64,000 bases of DNA from positions 1-64,000 of the forward strand of contig JBNKVX010000001.1 of NCBI GenBank assembly GCA_050299435.1. The letters run 5' to 3'. A model generated the notes under the pieces. It made no database searches. It was not told the DNA's origin and was given only the letters and a program-made list of their open reading frames with translations. The position numbers and the translations under genes are program-made. Source of the DNA: 1162T-S-0a-05 sp050299435. Lineage in GTDB: Bacteria > Pseudomonadota > Gammaproteobacteria > Pseudomonadales > Cellvibrionaceae. This document shows positions 6,360 to 14,807 of this stretch, one piece after another (within the stretch, counting starts at the first letter, position 1; each line of letters opens with the position of its first letter).

Positions 6360-7490
6360 ATGATAACTAGGAAAAAAGCCATTCAAACATTATCGGTTTT
6401 GTTGTTGATAGCACTCGTTGCTTGCAGCAAAGAGAACAATCAGGTTGTCGACAAAAGCGTGGCAGATTCATACGGGCCTCCTGCGACTTTTGATAATCCG
6501 ATTATTAAGTACGATACACCAGACCCAACAAATCAGGTTGGCGATATTATTTATACCGCAGATCCTGCCGCCATGGTTATTGATGATACTGTTTATCTTT
6601 ATACAGGGCACGACGAACAGGCTGTGGGCGCGGAAGATTATCGTATGTATGACTACCGTTTATGGACAAGTACTGACTTGGTCAGTTGGGAGAACAAAGG
6701 CGCGGTTCTTCGCTACTCTGATTTTGATTGGGCGCGAGGCGATGAGAAAACGGGTAATGCTTACGCGGGCCATGTGACACATAGAAAAGATAAGACAGGT
6801 CAATCACGTTATTATTTTTATGTGACTTTGGAAGGGGGCCAAACTGACTCTCAGTTTGGCTTTGCAATTGGTGTTGCAGTATCGGAAAGTCCTGAAGGAC
6901 CTTTTGTAGACCCGCGCGGAATGCCGATGATTTTATTGGAGCAAACTGCGCAGTATCAAAAACATACGTGGCGAAATATTGATCCTGCGGTTTTTATTGA
7001 CGATGATGGTCGTGCCTATCTTTATTGGGGTAACAAGCAATTATGGTGGGTTGAGCTTGAGAGCGATTTAATTCACTTAAAAGGCGAAAGTTACACTTTA
7101 GATGCTGACGGAAAAATGCAGAACCGCGATGTTAGCAAAGTTAAAATTAATACCGTTGATACTTTGCCAAATTTTGAAGAAGCGCCTTATGTTTCGAAAC
7201 ACAATGGCATTTATTATTTAGTGTATGCAGCCGGGTTCCCTGAGAGTATTGCTTATGCCACCAGTTCGTCCGCAACTGGGCCTTGGCAATATCAAGGAAT
7301 TATTATGGATCCTATCCCAGGTACCACAACCATCCATCCTGCAATGTTTGATTTTAAAGGTAGCACTTTTCTTGCGTACCACAGTGCGGGTTTACCTGAT
7401 GGTGGAAGCTACAGAAGGTCGACTTGTATGGACAGGGTTTATTTTAATGACGACGGAACCATTAAGGACATTATCAAAACTTCTAAGTGA
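6360..7490 (+). CDS. GH43-family glycoside hydrolase, lipoprotein
   Basis: 376 residues from ATG 6360. N-terminal lipoprotein signal (residues 1-22, LLLIALVAC, Cys22 lipidated), so the enzyme is membrane-anchored and probably periplasmic or cell-surface. The five-bladed propeller of GH43 is recognisable by its three acidic residues: catalytic base D68 (TADPAAMV), the pKa-modulating D208 (NIDPAVFIDDDG) and the acid in FEEAPYV (E273/E274). Likely activity is beta-xylosidase or alpha-L-arabinofuranosidase on xylan side chains or oligosaccharides; the exact substrate is inference. The gene starts 28 bp after the last attC core, so it either is the final cassette or marks the chromosomal flank of the array. 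No attC follows it. Confidence 0.88.
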   Translation: MITRKKAIQTLSVLLLIALVACSKENNQVVDKSVADSYGPPATFDNPIIKYDTPDPTNQVGDIIYTADPAAMVIDDTVYLYTGHDEQAVGAEDYRMYDYRLWTSTDLVSWENKGAVLRYSDFDWARGDEKTGNAYAGHVTHRKDKTGQSRYYFYVTLEGGQTDSQFGFAIGVAVSESPEGPFVDPRGMPMILLEQTAQYQKHTWRNIDPAVFIDDDGRAYLYWGNKQLWWVELESDLIHLKGESYTLDADGKMQNRDVSKVKINTVDTLPNFEEAPYVSKHNGIYYLVYAAGFPESIAYATSSSATGPWQYQGIIMDPIPGTTTIHPAMFDFKGSTFLAYHSAGLPDGGSYRRSTCMDRVYFNDDGTIKDIIKTSK

Positions 7491-7520
7491 TAACGGCTAG
7501 CTGGACTGACAGTCAGTAAA

Positions 7521-7565
7521 TTAAAAATGCTGCCAAACTGACGCGGAAGCGTCCGCCTGGCAGCA
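7521..7565 (-). terminator. Intrinsic terminator of the GH16 gene
   Basis: TGCTGCCA at 7528-7535 pairs with TGGCAGCA at 7558-7565, with an inner GACGC/GCGTC stem. Read on the minus strand, the hairpin is followed by TTTTTAATTT (7518-7527 complement), giving a rho-independent terminator for the gene at 7582-8379. On the plus strand there is no T-run. Confidence 0.7.
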
Positions 7566-7581
7566 CCTGGTCGTAGTCGTT

Positions 7582-8379
7582 TTAGTGAGGTTGATACTCG
7601 ATGTAGTCGTAATAGGCCCAGGCCGAATTGCCGTTGTAATAGCCGGGAAAGTACTGGGCTGATCCGGAGTTGTCACCATGCCAGTTGTTGATCATGATTT
7701 TGGCCGGGTCGCTTGGCCATGCATACTGGGGAATCTCGTTGGCAGCAACGTAGCCATCGCCGTTGTCTCTGTAGATTGTGCGTATAACCTGGTAGTTGCC
7801 CCACTGATCATAAACATACCAATCGATTTTCCAGCTATGCCAGTCAAAGCCGATCGTCAGCACATTTTGCTTAACATCCAGCCCGTACTGGCCTAAGTCG
7901 ACATCGTATTCCCAGCTCTGGTAGGTGCCACCCTCGGGCTGATAGATCACATTGGTGTGTACAACATTGCCCCGGCTGGGCAGAAACTCGATATCAATTT
8001 CCTGCCAGGGGCGACCGGGGGAGTCCCACCAAGAGGTGTAGGTGAAAATCGAAGCCACAGTACCCGGGGTGTTACCGGTGCGTAGCGCGCCCTGGATACG
8101 TCCGTAGCCGTAGGACTGGTTGGTTCGCAGTTCCGAACAGGAGCCTGAGGAGACAACCAGCGTGATGCCATGAGAGCTGGGTGAGATTTGGCTGGGTGTA
8201 AACGTACAGCCAAACGGTGAACCGTTGTTGCCACTGCGTGCGCTCCAAATACCGGAGTTGAAGCCCCAGCTGAAGTTATCTTTAAAATAGCCACCTTGAG
8301 CGGAAACTCCCAAGCTAGAAACTGTTGCAATGGTAAATACTAGTATTAGCCATAGTGATTTTTTACTTATTGGTATCAT
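7582..8379 (-). CDS. Secreted GH16 beta-glucanase (lichenase-like)
   Basis: 265 residues with a signal peptide (hydrophobic 8-25, cleavage near SAQGG at 27). The single domain is a GH16 beta-jelly-roll. The active-site motif EIDIEF places the nucleophile at E127, the assisting D129 and the acid/base E131. Other family marks are GYGRIQGALRTG (residues about 91-102) and the substrate-site Trp pair in TYTSWWDSPG. Length is close to bacterial beta-1,3-1,4-glucanases, so endo-action on mixed-linkage glucan, laminarin or similar is likely; which one is not decidable. Ribosome binding site AGAGGA lies 7 bases before ATG 8379. Divergent from an AraC-type regulator, which may control it. Confidence 0.9.
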   Translation of the reverse strand: MIPISKKSLWLILVFTIATVSSLGVSAQGGYFKDNFSWGFNSGIWSARSGNNGSPFGCTFTPSQISPSSHGITLVVSSGSCSELRTNQSYGYGRIQGALRTGNTPGTVASIFTYTSWWDSPGRPWQEIDIEFLPSRGNVVHTNVIYQPEGGTYQSWEYDVDLGQYGLDVKQNVLTIGFDWHSWKIDWYVYDQWGNYQVIRTIYRDNGDGYVAANEIPQYAWPSDPAKIMINNWHGDNSGSAQYFPGYYNGNSAWAYYDYIEYQPH

Positions 8380-8434
8380 AAGAGATCCTCTGAATTATTA
8401 TGTTGTGATTCTTGATGACAATCGCCGCCAGAGA

Positions 8435-8625
8435 TAATAATAACTGGCGAACCACTCGCTAAAATCGGGGCAGCGGCGGTTACCTAGAAAATAGATTACT
8501 GCCCATTCCGCTTCGACCGGATAAGCGGCCAGGCGAGAATTCGGAAGGTGCAAAGTACCGTTGAGGGAGTTCGCACTCGCAGGGATGGCGGCTTAACAAG
8601 GCCTGCAGGCTAATAATAATGGCGA
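8435..8625. promoter_or_regulatory. Intergenic region with a spaced direct repeat (possible operator)
   Basis: The 268-bp gap between the divergent GH16 and AraC genes contains TAATAATAACTGGCGA at 8435-8450 and TAATAATAATGGCGA at 8611-8625: the same sequence apart from one extra C, 176 bp apart, one copy near each gene. Such paired sites often mark a regulator binding to both divergent promoters. There is no proof of binding. Confidence 0.35.
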
Positions 8626-8647
8626 TAGAGCCCGGAGTGGTATTTGA

Positions 8648-9790
8648 TTGAATGTCTTAACCCACAGTTCTCTTATTTTTAATTTTGACGATTTAGTCTT
8701 GTTGCTGGCGGCGGGTCAGTACCTGTTGCTCGCTGGACTGTTACTGTTTACCCGAATATCGGGTAATTGGTCGGGCCTACTGCTGGCTGCATTCCTGCTA
8801 CTTCAGGTAGTTCAGGCGCTGGATACCCTGTTTATCTGGAGCGAACCGGTACGCCACCTTATTCTGGAATGGCAACCCGGGATCTTATTTCTGGGGAGTT
8901 TCAGCTATTGGTTGCAGGGGCCGGTGTTGTATTGGTATGTGGTCAGCGAACTTTACCGGGAGAATCATTTTGATTGGCGAGTCTTCCTGCACCTGATTCC
9001 TGCACTTGTGGCCGGTGGGTTGTTGACCAACTATTACTACTTACTGCCTGAAACGAGTCAAGTGGCAGCAATGCATGACTTGCGGTTTATGTGGACACGA
9101 CTAATGGCCAATCTGCGTACCGGCTGGTATATCAGTTTTATTGGCTACAGCGGCTATTGTCTTTTTATGCTGACGCGCTACCGACAAGCCCTGCGCCACC
9201 GCTACGCCAATGTCGAAACCCGTGAGCGGCGCTGGTTGATGGGCGTGATCTGTGCGTTGATGGCAATTGCGGTCTGGGGATTGCTGGTACATCTGATTGG
9301 CCACCGCTTCTCCTACGAAACCGCCAACTTGCTAGGTGTAGCCGGTAACTACATGGAGTTTATCTTTGTCAATGTGTTGGTGTTTACCAGTATCCGTTTT
9401 AGCCACTTGCTTAGCCGACTCGAACGGTCTGACGGAGCCGGGGAGGGCAGTCGGGAATACAGTGATGAGCAGGTCGAGCGCGTGAAGCGCTTGATGGCGG
9501 AGCAGAAACCCTATCTGGAGCACGATATCAGTTTAGAAACCCTGGCCCGTCGACTATCAATGTCGGAACGCACGCTCTCGCGTGTGTTAAATCATCACTT
9601 TGGCAAAAACTTTTTTGAATTTGTAAACAATTATCGCGTGGACGAAGCCAAAAAACTGTTGCTCGACCCAGCGAAAAAAGATAAAAACATATTGGAACTT
9701 ATGGGCGAAGCCGGCTTTACCAGTAAATCCACCTTTAATGCCATTTTTAAAAAGCATGTCGGTAAAACCCCCTCTCAGTACCGCGGCTAA
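8648..9790 (+). CDS. Membrane AraC-family transcriptional regulator
   Basis: 380 residues. The first two thirds (about 10-255) contain some six or seven hydrophobic helices (LLLAAGQYLLLAGLLLF and others), and residues about 275-380 form an AraC double helix-turn-helix with 'LETLARRLSMSERTLSRVLNHHF' and 'LMGEAGFTSKSTFNAIFKKH'. This is the architecture of membrane-bound AraC regulators often found next to polysaccharide-degradation genes in marine bacteria. The start is TTG 8648, with GGAGTGG seven bases upstream; no ATG fits the frame nearby. Signal unknown. It probably senses an oligosaccharide or membrane cue and regulates the divergent GH16 gene; this is inferred from position. Confidence 0.85.
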   Translation: MNVLTHSSLIFNFDDLVLLLAAGQYLLLAGLLLFTRISGNWSGLLLAAFLLLQVVQALDTLFIWSEPVRHLILEWQPGILFLGSFSYWLQGPVLYWYVVSELYRENHFDWRVFLHLIPALVAGGLLTNYYYLLPETSQVAAMHDLRFMWTRLMANLRTGWYISFIGYSGYCLFMLTRYRQALRHRYANVETRERRWLMGVICALMAIAVWGLLVHLIGHRFSYETANLLGVAGNYMEFIFVNVLVFTSIRFSHLLSRLERSDGAGEGSREYSDEQVERVKRLMAEQKPYLEHDISLETLARRLSMSERTLSRVLNHHFGKNFFEFVNNYRVDEAKKLLLDPAKKDKNILELMGEAGFTSKSTFNAIFKKHVGKTPSQYRG

Positions 9791-9834
9791 AAAACGACAG
9801 TGGTTCAATAACAAGTCATTATATGGGTATGTAA

Positions 9835-11073
9835 TTGCTAGAAACGCCTATTAAATATTTATTTCAATTAATGCTTGCAGCGACACTTTGTTTTCTCGCT
9901 GCTTGTGCGCAATACGCTGATTTTAACCAAGGGGTGAGCGAGTCACTGCTGGAAGTTGTAGAAATTCCTTTTGAAATCATTGGTGAATCGCACATGGTTA
10001 TCGAAGCGGAGCTTGACGGCGAAAAACTACGACTGTTGCTGGATACCGGTGCGCCTTTAATGCTTTCACCGGAAATTATTGAGCGCCATCATATGCCCTT
10101 ACTGCATAAAAGTACCTTGACTGATTCCAGTGGAAAAGTTGTTGCTTCGCGTGTGGTGCGTAGCGGTGATTTACGCCTTGGTAAATTTGTGATGCACGGT
10201 GCCCCCGCTTTTGAATACGACACACACCAAGCTATGAATTGGTTTAGTTGTTTTGATGTTGACGGTTTAGTGGGCAGTAATATTTTTCGCGATGTTGTGT
10301 TGCAGATTGATTCAAACAAACAAGTGATTCGTATTGCTCCATCATCTTCTGCGCTCGAACTGAAAGTCGGCGATGCTGTGGCCATGCAATTGGATTACAC
10401 ACACAGCCGGCAGAGTCTTCCCCTGGTTCAATTTGAAGTTAATGGGAGACCGCTGACCACACTGATCGACAGCGGTTCGGATGGTTTTTTTGATATTAGT
10501 CAAAAAGACCTTCAACGCTTACGTGAAGAAGGTGTGATCGACGATAAAGCTGTGAAGGGATATTGGCAGGGAGATGGGGATATGGGTTTGCACGGTGATG
10601 ATGAAAATCGCCTCGACGATAAACCTACTTCGTTCACTGTGGAAAAAATGTCGTTGGGTGAATGGTCGCTCAGTGGGATTACGCTCACATCCGATACCGG
10701 GTTCAAAACAAAAATAGGTAATGATTTTCTGCATCAGGGTCTCGTTACATTCGACTTTCCTAAAGGTCTGTTTTTCTTTCAAGCTTATAAGGATGCGGGT
10801 TTTCCAAAACGCGAGTACAGTTTTGGGTTCGGTATGGGCTTGAAAGCAGGTAAACCCTTTGTTAATACTATCGCTCCCTTCCTGCTTGGCGAAATTGATT
10901 TACGGCAGGGGGATATCATTCTTAGTCTCAATGGGCATTACCCTGCGGATTTTTCATTTTGCGAAGCATTTTTACAATTGCGTAATTGGCGTGAACAAAG
11001 TGATCTTTTGGATTTGGAAATTGAGCGTGATGGTCGTCGACATTCGTTGCAATTGAGGCGGCGGGAATTTTAA
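9835..11073 (+). CDS. Retropepsin-like aspartyl protease lipoprotein with PDZ-like tail
   Basis: 412 residues from TTG 9835 (weak start; ATG 9871 is an alternative but would leave a very short signal). Lipobox LAAC with Cys24. Two aspartyl-protease half-sites occur in one chain: LLLDTGAP (D70-T71-G72) and TLIDSGSDG (D212-S213-G214), each followed by the family's hydrophobic strands (GLVGSNIFRDVVLQID at about 144-159). So this is a duplicated retropepsin fold, unlike viral single-lobe enzymes that must dimerise. Residues about 325-412 resemble a PDZ domain (GEIDLRQGDIILSLNG). Predicted periplasmic, membrane-anchored. It is likely to cleave or bind misfolded or regulatory proteins; substrate unknown. 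44 bp after the AraC gene, possibly cotranscribed. Confidence 0.8.
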   Translation: MLETPIKYLFQLMLAATLCFLAACAQYADFNQGVSESLLEVVEIPFEIIGESHMVIEAELDGEKLRLLLDTGAPLMLSPEIIERHHMPLLHKSTLTDSSGKVVASRVVRSGDLRLGKFVMHGAPAFEYDTHQAMNWFSCFDVDGLVGSNIFRDVVLQIDSNKQVIRIAPSSSALELKVGDAVAMQLDYTHSRQSLPLVQFEVNGRPLTTLIDSGSDGFFDISQKDLQRLREEGVIDDKAVKGYWQGDGDMGLHGDDENRLDDKPTSFTVEKMSLGEWSLSGITLTSDTGFKTKIGNDFLHQGLVTFDFPKGLFFFQAYKDAGFPKREYSFGFGMGLKAGKPFVNTIAPFLLGEIDLRQGDIILSLNGHYPADFSFCEAFLQLRNWREQSDLLDLEIERDGRRHSLQLRRREF

Positions 11074-11173
11074 GAATATGGCTTGACCAATTTGAAATCC
11101 TGGAAGCTATTGTGACGGATGGGGGCTATGAATTGAATGAGAAGTTTTCGCGAATAAAGTGAATGCCCGATAT

Positions 11174-11207
11174 AAAAAAGCAGCAGTGCGAGCACTGCTG
11201 CTTTTTT
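11174..11207 (+). terminator. Bidirectional rho-independent terminator
   Basis: GCAGCAGTG (11180-11188) pairs perfectly with CACTGCTGC (11193-11201) around a 4-base CGAG loop. The stem is flanked by AAAAAA on the left and TTTTTTTT on the right, so it can stop both the plus-strand protease gene and the minus-strand subtilase gene. Confidence 0.9.
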
Positions 11208-11211
11208 TTAG

Positions 11212-13554
11212 TTATTCAAAATTAATTTGCCAGCGGTCTATAAACCCGGTGTCAGATCTTGCGCGATCTCGAACACGTAATTGCCATTCGCCAGATGAAT
11301 CAAGATTGCCAAAATCTACAACGTAACTTTGAATGATATTGTCTGCACTGCCACCACTTCTGTTGTGTAATACCACAGTACTGCCATCTGGGTGAATAAC
11401 ATCAACGATGAGATCCCCAATGTAAGTGTGAATTATTTCAACATCTATTGTGACTAAACCGCTGGGCCCGCTGCGGGTAGAGATGATTGGGCTTCGAATG
11501 CCTGTGCGGTTGCGATCGGGAATATTGTAGTTGGTGTTATTTTCAAAACTTTCTGCTCCACCACTTCCTTCAGTAAAATTCGCTTCGAGTGTCAGGTTGC
11601 TGAAACTGTTGTAAGCCACCACATTCACATACCAGGTGCCCGCTTGTGGACTTGAAAAATTACAGCTCTCATTGTTGCCATTGAGATAGGGGCGGCAATC
11701 GTAAGAACTGAGTGTCGGTGCCGAACCAAAGCGAACATAAAGGTCTGCGTCGCCACTTCCTCCACTTATTGCAAAATCTAAATCACTCGCACCGGCGGGG
11801 ACTTCAAATTGATAGCTTAGAACTTGATCTGTACTTGCGACTAAACCAGACACGGGTATGCCATTTTCGAGTAGCTGGGGATCATTTGTGCCGCCACCAC
11901 CTGCACATCCGTTGGTGTCGAGGTAGTTGCTTGCAGCTTCAGCCTGAACCAAACCAAAACCCGTGCGGTTATCCCTGCCAGCATTGTCAATATCCATAGC
12001 GGACGCACTGAGCGCAGCGCGAATTTCTGTTGCAGAACAATCCGGGTGTTGACTCCAAACCAGTGCTGCGACACCTGTAACATGCGGTGTGGCCATCGAG
12101 GTACCGTTGTAATACGCGTAATCAGTATCAAGCTGAGTTTCCACCGTAAGCGTTTGCCCCACTGACGCAAGTAGGCTTTGTCCGAGGCTGCGATTCACGG
12201 TAACGCTGGGAATATCGACTTCGTTATTGGTGTCAACAAGGAAGGGATTTTGTAAGCCCGGTAAAGCACTGTTGGAGTAAACAATGGCTGCGCTGGCACC
12301 TGCGTTAACACAAGCGGTGACTGGATCAATTTCCGGATAATTACCGCTGCTTTCATTACCAAAACGTTCCGCAATACAAATTTGGCCACTCATGTTGCCA
12401 CAACTGTAATTGCCGTTGCCGGACACGGAACAGGCCGCCAAGGCACCTGTTGCACTGCCTTCTATGTAAGCATTTTGATAACTTTGTCCTACCAGTATGT
12501 AGCGATTGTGTGGCACCACGCGATCGTCGCCATAGGTTGTTCCGCCAACAGTGATGTAGCTTTGTTGACCGTCACCTAATGCCACTGAAGAGAGAACTGC
12601 AACACCTGGAGCGGATAATTCTACCTGGTTGGTGGCTTGTGAGAATTCAGCTTGTGCGTTGGCTTCATCGACGGCTGCAACTGAGATCACACTGTCGTAG
12701 GAAGCTGGATAAGAATGCGCAGTATTACCATCATTGCCCGCTGCAGCCACCAGTAGTACACCGCCATCCGCAATGGCTTGCAGCGCATTGCGTTCAGTAT
12801 TGGACGAGCCTGATCCGCCGAGACTCATGTTTACTACGCTGGCATTGTTGTTGGCACAGGTTTGAATTGCATCGACAAGGTCAGAGGAATAACCCCATCC
12901 GTTTGCATTAAAAACTTTAATAATATGAATGTTCACATTGGTGTTGGGTAGTACGCCCACTACGCCTTCGGAGTTATTTACAGCGGCAATTGTGCCCGCA
13001 ACGTGAGTGCCATGAGAGCCGCCCGGAACAAACCAATTTCCAGTACCAATATCATTTGAGCCACTGTGATTGTTTGCGCTTAAATCGGGGTGATTAATGT
13101 CGTAGCCGGAATCGATGATGCACACTGTCGTATTAGCCGCGTCGACGTCGCTAAGCAGATTGGCTTGTACACTGCCAATGCCATAGGTGGTGGCTTGTGC
13201 AAGAAATCGTCGTGGCTGATCAAGTTCGACGTATTCCACGCTAGGATCGCCACCTAAATTTAGTGCTTGTTGAGGGTTCATGGCAACTGAAATAGCGTTA
13301 GCCGCTTGTAACCTTTTGCGCACAGCCAATTTATTCTGGGAGATAAAACGATCCTGGTTCGCCGATTGAACGAGCGACGATTGCGCGGCGGATAATCCCA
13401 TCGAATTGCGGAATTTAACGATGTAGCGTGTTTCCAGATTCGGTTCAGAGGTGGGGGGAGAAAAAGCTTGCGCGAAAATAATATGAAATGGGCTAAGAAC
13501 AATCAGAAAAAACAACAGATACAACTTTTGCTTACTTTTTGAATAGTTTTTCAT
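11212..13554 (-). CDS. Secreted subtilisin-like serine protease (S8) with PA, PPC and P domains
   Basis: 780 residues. Order of parts: signal peptide (1-29), inhibitor I9-type propeptide (about 42-115), S8 catalytic domain with D148 (CIIDSGYD), H181 (HGTHVAG) and S486 (GTSMATPH), and oxyanion N274 in AAAGNDG. A PA domain is inserted between about 360 and 470, as in subtilases of plants and marine bacteria. A PPC domain follows (about 565-660, DLDFAISGGSGDADLYV), then a proprotein-convertase P domain at the C-terminus (about 675-780, IGDLIVDVIHPDG... WQLRVRDRA). Predicted extracellular protease matured by removal of propeptide and possibly the C-terminal part. No ribosome binding site is prominent upstream of ATG 13554. 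Terminator shared with the convergent gene. Confidence 0.93.
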   Translation of the reverse strand: MKNYSKSKQKLYLLFFLIVLSPFHIIFAQAFSPPTSEPNLETRYIVKFRNSMGLSAAQSSLVQSANQDRFISQNKLAVRKRLQAANAISVAMNPQQALNLGGDPSVEYVELDQPRRFLAQATTYGIGSVQANLLSDVDAANTTVCIIDSGYDINHPDLSANNHSGSNDIGTGNWFVPGGSHGTHVAGTIAAVNNSEGVVGVLPNTNVNIHIIKVFNANGWGYSSDLVDAIQTCANNNASVVNMSLGGSGSSNTERNALQAIADGGVLLVAAAGNDGNTAHSYPASYDSVISVAAVDEANAQAEFSQATNQVELSAPGVAVLSSVALGDGQQSYITVGGTTYGDDRVVPHNRYILVGQSYQNAYIEGSATGALAACSVSGNGNYSCGNMSGQICIAERFGNESSGNYPEIDPVTACVNAGASAAIVYSNSALPGLQNPFLVDTNNEVDIPSVTVNRSLGQSLLASVGQTLTVETQLDTDYAYYNGTSMATPHVTGVAALVWSQHPDCSATEIRAALSASAMDIDNAGRDNRTGFGLVQAEAASNYLDTNGCAGGGGTNDPQLLENGIPVSGLVASTDQVLSYQFEVPAGASDLDFAISGGSGDADLYVRFGSAPTLSSYDCRPYLNGNNESCNFSSPQAGTWYVNVVAYNSFSNLTLEANFTEGSGGAESFENNTNYNIPDRNRTGIRSPIISTRSGPSGLVTIDVEIIHTYIGDLIVDVIHPDGSTVVLHNRSGGSADNIIQSYVVDFGNLDSSGEWQLRVRDRARSDTGFIDRWQINFE

Positions 13555-13872
13555 GGTGTAAATCCCTGTCTTGGTTGTCTATGGAATTGATATGCACGGG
13601 CTTTTGGCCCGCGCTGATAGTAGCAGGGATTAATACAAGTGTTTGAAATTGAATTTTAAGTTTCAAATCCAGACGACATGTTTTTTATTGTTTTGATAAA
13701 TTGGTGTGGTCGGTGGGTAAAAGCAAGGCATTCATTGTGCGTTGTCACCAAAAATTGTGAGGGGGGTCACGCTTTATTATTTGCTCAAATTTTCTCAAAT
13801 TAGCTCAAGCTTGGAGCCGCAGTAGTTGTGTATATTAATTGCCACAAGATTGGGGAATGAAGGTGAAGCATC
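13555..13872. promoter_or_regulatory. Divergent regulatory region: inverted repeat and phased CTCAA repeats
   Basis: This 318-bp gap between the subtilase and the LuxR-type gene contains an inverted repeat TTTGAAA (13642-13648) / TTTCAAA (13661-13667) with a 12-bp spacer. It also holds three copies of CTCAA at 13784, 13794 and 13804, exactly 10 bp apart, that is, on the same face of the helix. No ORF is seen. The phased repeats lie 70-90 bp upstream of the LuxR start and could be an activator site. Confidence 0.4.
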
Positions 13873-14649
13873 ATGTCAACGAGCTGCATACAAAGAAAAT
13901 TTGACGATCAAGAGTCCTTATTATTAAAAGAGGACGAAACAGACAAAAAGGGTTATGACTTACACAATGAAAGGCCGGCACAACGACTTCGAACTTGGCT
14001 CGATATTCGTTTAAACCATCTAAAACTCAAATCCTACTCGGTGTTTTTCAGTCATCAACATTCTTCGGCATTAGAAGTAGACATGTTGTATATAACAGAC
14101 CAATCAACGTCGCTAATTAGCAATGCCAACCTTAATGATTCTTCCCTGTGTGTTGCCTACAATTATTGTGCTCAAAACACTGTGCCTGGCCTCTACCTCG
14201 GTGAAGGTTTTCAGAATTTCAGTTATATCCCCCGTAGTTATAGTAGCAACATTCTCACTCTTGTTTTCCCTTGGCGCAGTGCGAGTCAACAAGTGGGTGG
14301 AATGAGAGTGGCGTTGCTTGTAGAAAATAATGGGCTCGCGCATGAAGCAGCGAAAAATCAAATTCATGAACTTTGCTTTTTGTTGCCAAACATTATGGAA
14401 CAGATGATCAGGTTTGATGTATACAAGGTGGGCCAGACGAAGAAAGCGGTTCGAGTTAAATTAACAAAAAGAGAAAGAGTGGTACTGAAAACCATTAATC
14501 ATGGTCACTCCCTCGCCACCACAGCGGAAATTCTATCAATATCAGTCAACACCGTTGCGGCGCATTGCAAAAATATTTATCGAAAATTACAGGTTAAAAG
14601 TAGTACCCAAGCGGGTTTGAAAGCCAGAAAGCTTGGTTTGCTCGATTAA
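13873..14649 (+). CDS. LuxR-family transcriptional regulator
   Basis: 258 residues. Residues about 195-258 form a LuxR/FixJ helix-turn-helix (KLTKRERVVLKTINHGHSLA, then SVNTVAAHCKNIYRKLQV), including the usual T-x-x-E start and the V-x-x-H-x-x-N-I-Y-x-K-L recognition helix. The N-terminal 190 residues are not a recognisable response-regulator domain (no DD...D...K pattern) nor a clear autoinducer-binding domain, so its signal is unknown. ATG 13873 is preceded by GAAGGTGAAG. It is divergent from the subtilase gene, with regulatory repeats in between, and may control it. 158 bp upstream of another regulator gene. Confidence 0.85.
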   Translation: MSTSCIQRKFDDQESLLLKEDETDKKGYDLHNERPAQRLRTWLDIRLNHLKLKSYSVFFSHQHSSALEVDMLYITDQSTSLISNANLNDSSLCVAYNYCAQNTVPGLYLGEGFQNFSYIPRSYSSNILTLVFPWRSASQQVGGMRVALLVENNGLAHEAAKNQIHELCFLLPNIMEQMIRFDVYKVGQTKKAVRVKLTKRERVVLKTINHGHSLATTAEILSISVNTVAAHCKNIYRKLQVKSSTQAGLKARKLGLLD

Positions 14650-14807
14650 GTAAATCTCAGCACATAACAAAGTGTGTTTTGACGTCATTATCTGGCCGCA
14701 GGTCGGCGAGGGCTGTTTGTGCTTTTTAATTCTTCCATTTTTCATTTATGCTTTCGTTTGCATCCAATAATCTCTGAACCAAGAGAAAGCAAACAGAGAA
14801 AGCGCAC

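Noticed and set aside
7528..7565. Strong hairpin after GH43 considered as an attC site
   Set aside because: No core and inverse-core pair surrounds it, and the T-run on the minus strand fits a terminator of the GH16 gene.
11712..13502. Several open frames opposite or shifted within the subtilase gene
   Set aside because: They are shadows of the 780-residue protease, without ribosome binding sites or recognisable domains.
13642..13667. Inverted repeat TTTGAAA/TTTCAAA as a terminator of the subtilase gene
   Set aside because: It lies upstream, not downstream, of that minus-strand gene and is AT-rich with a 12-bp spacer; an operator is more likely, but unproven.
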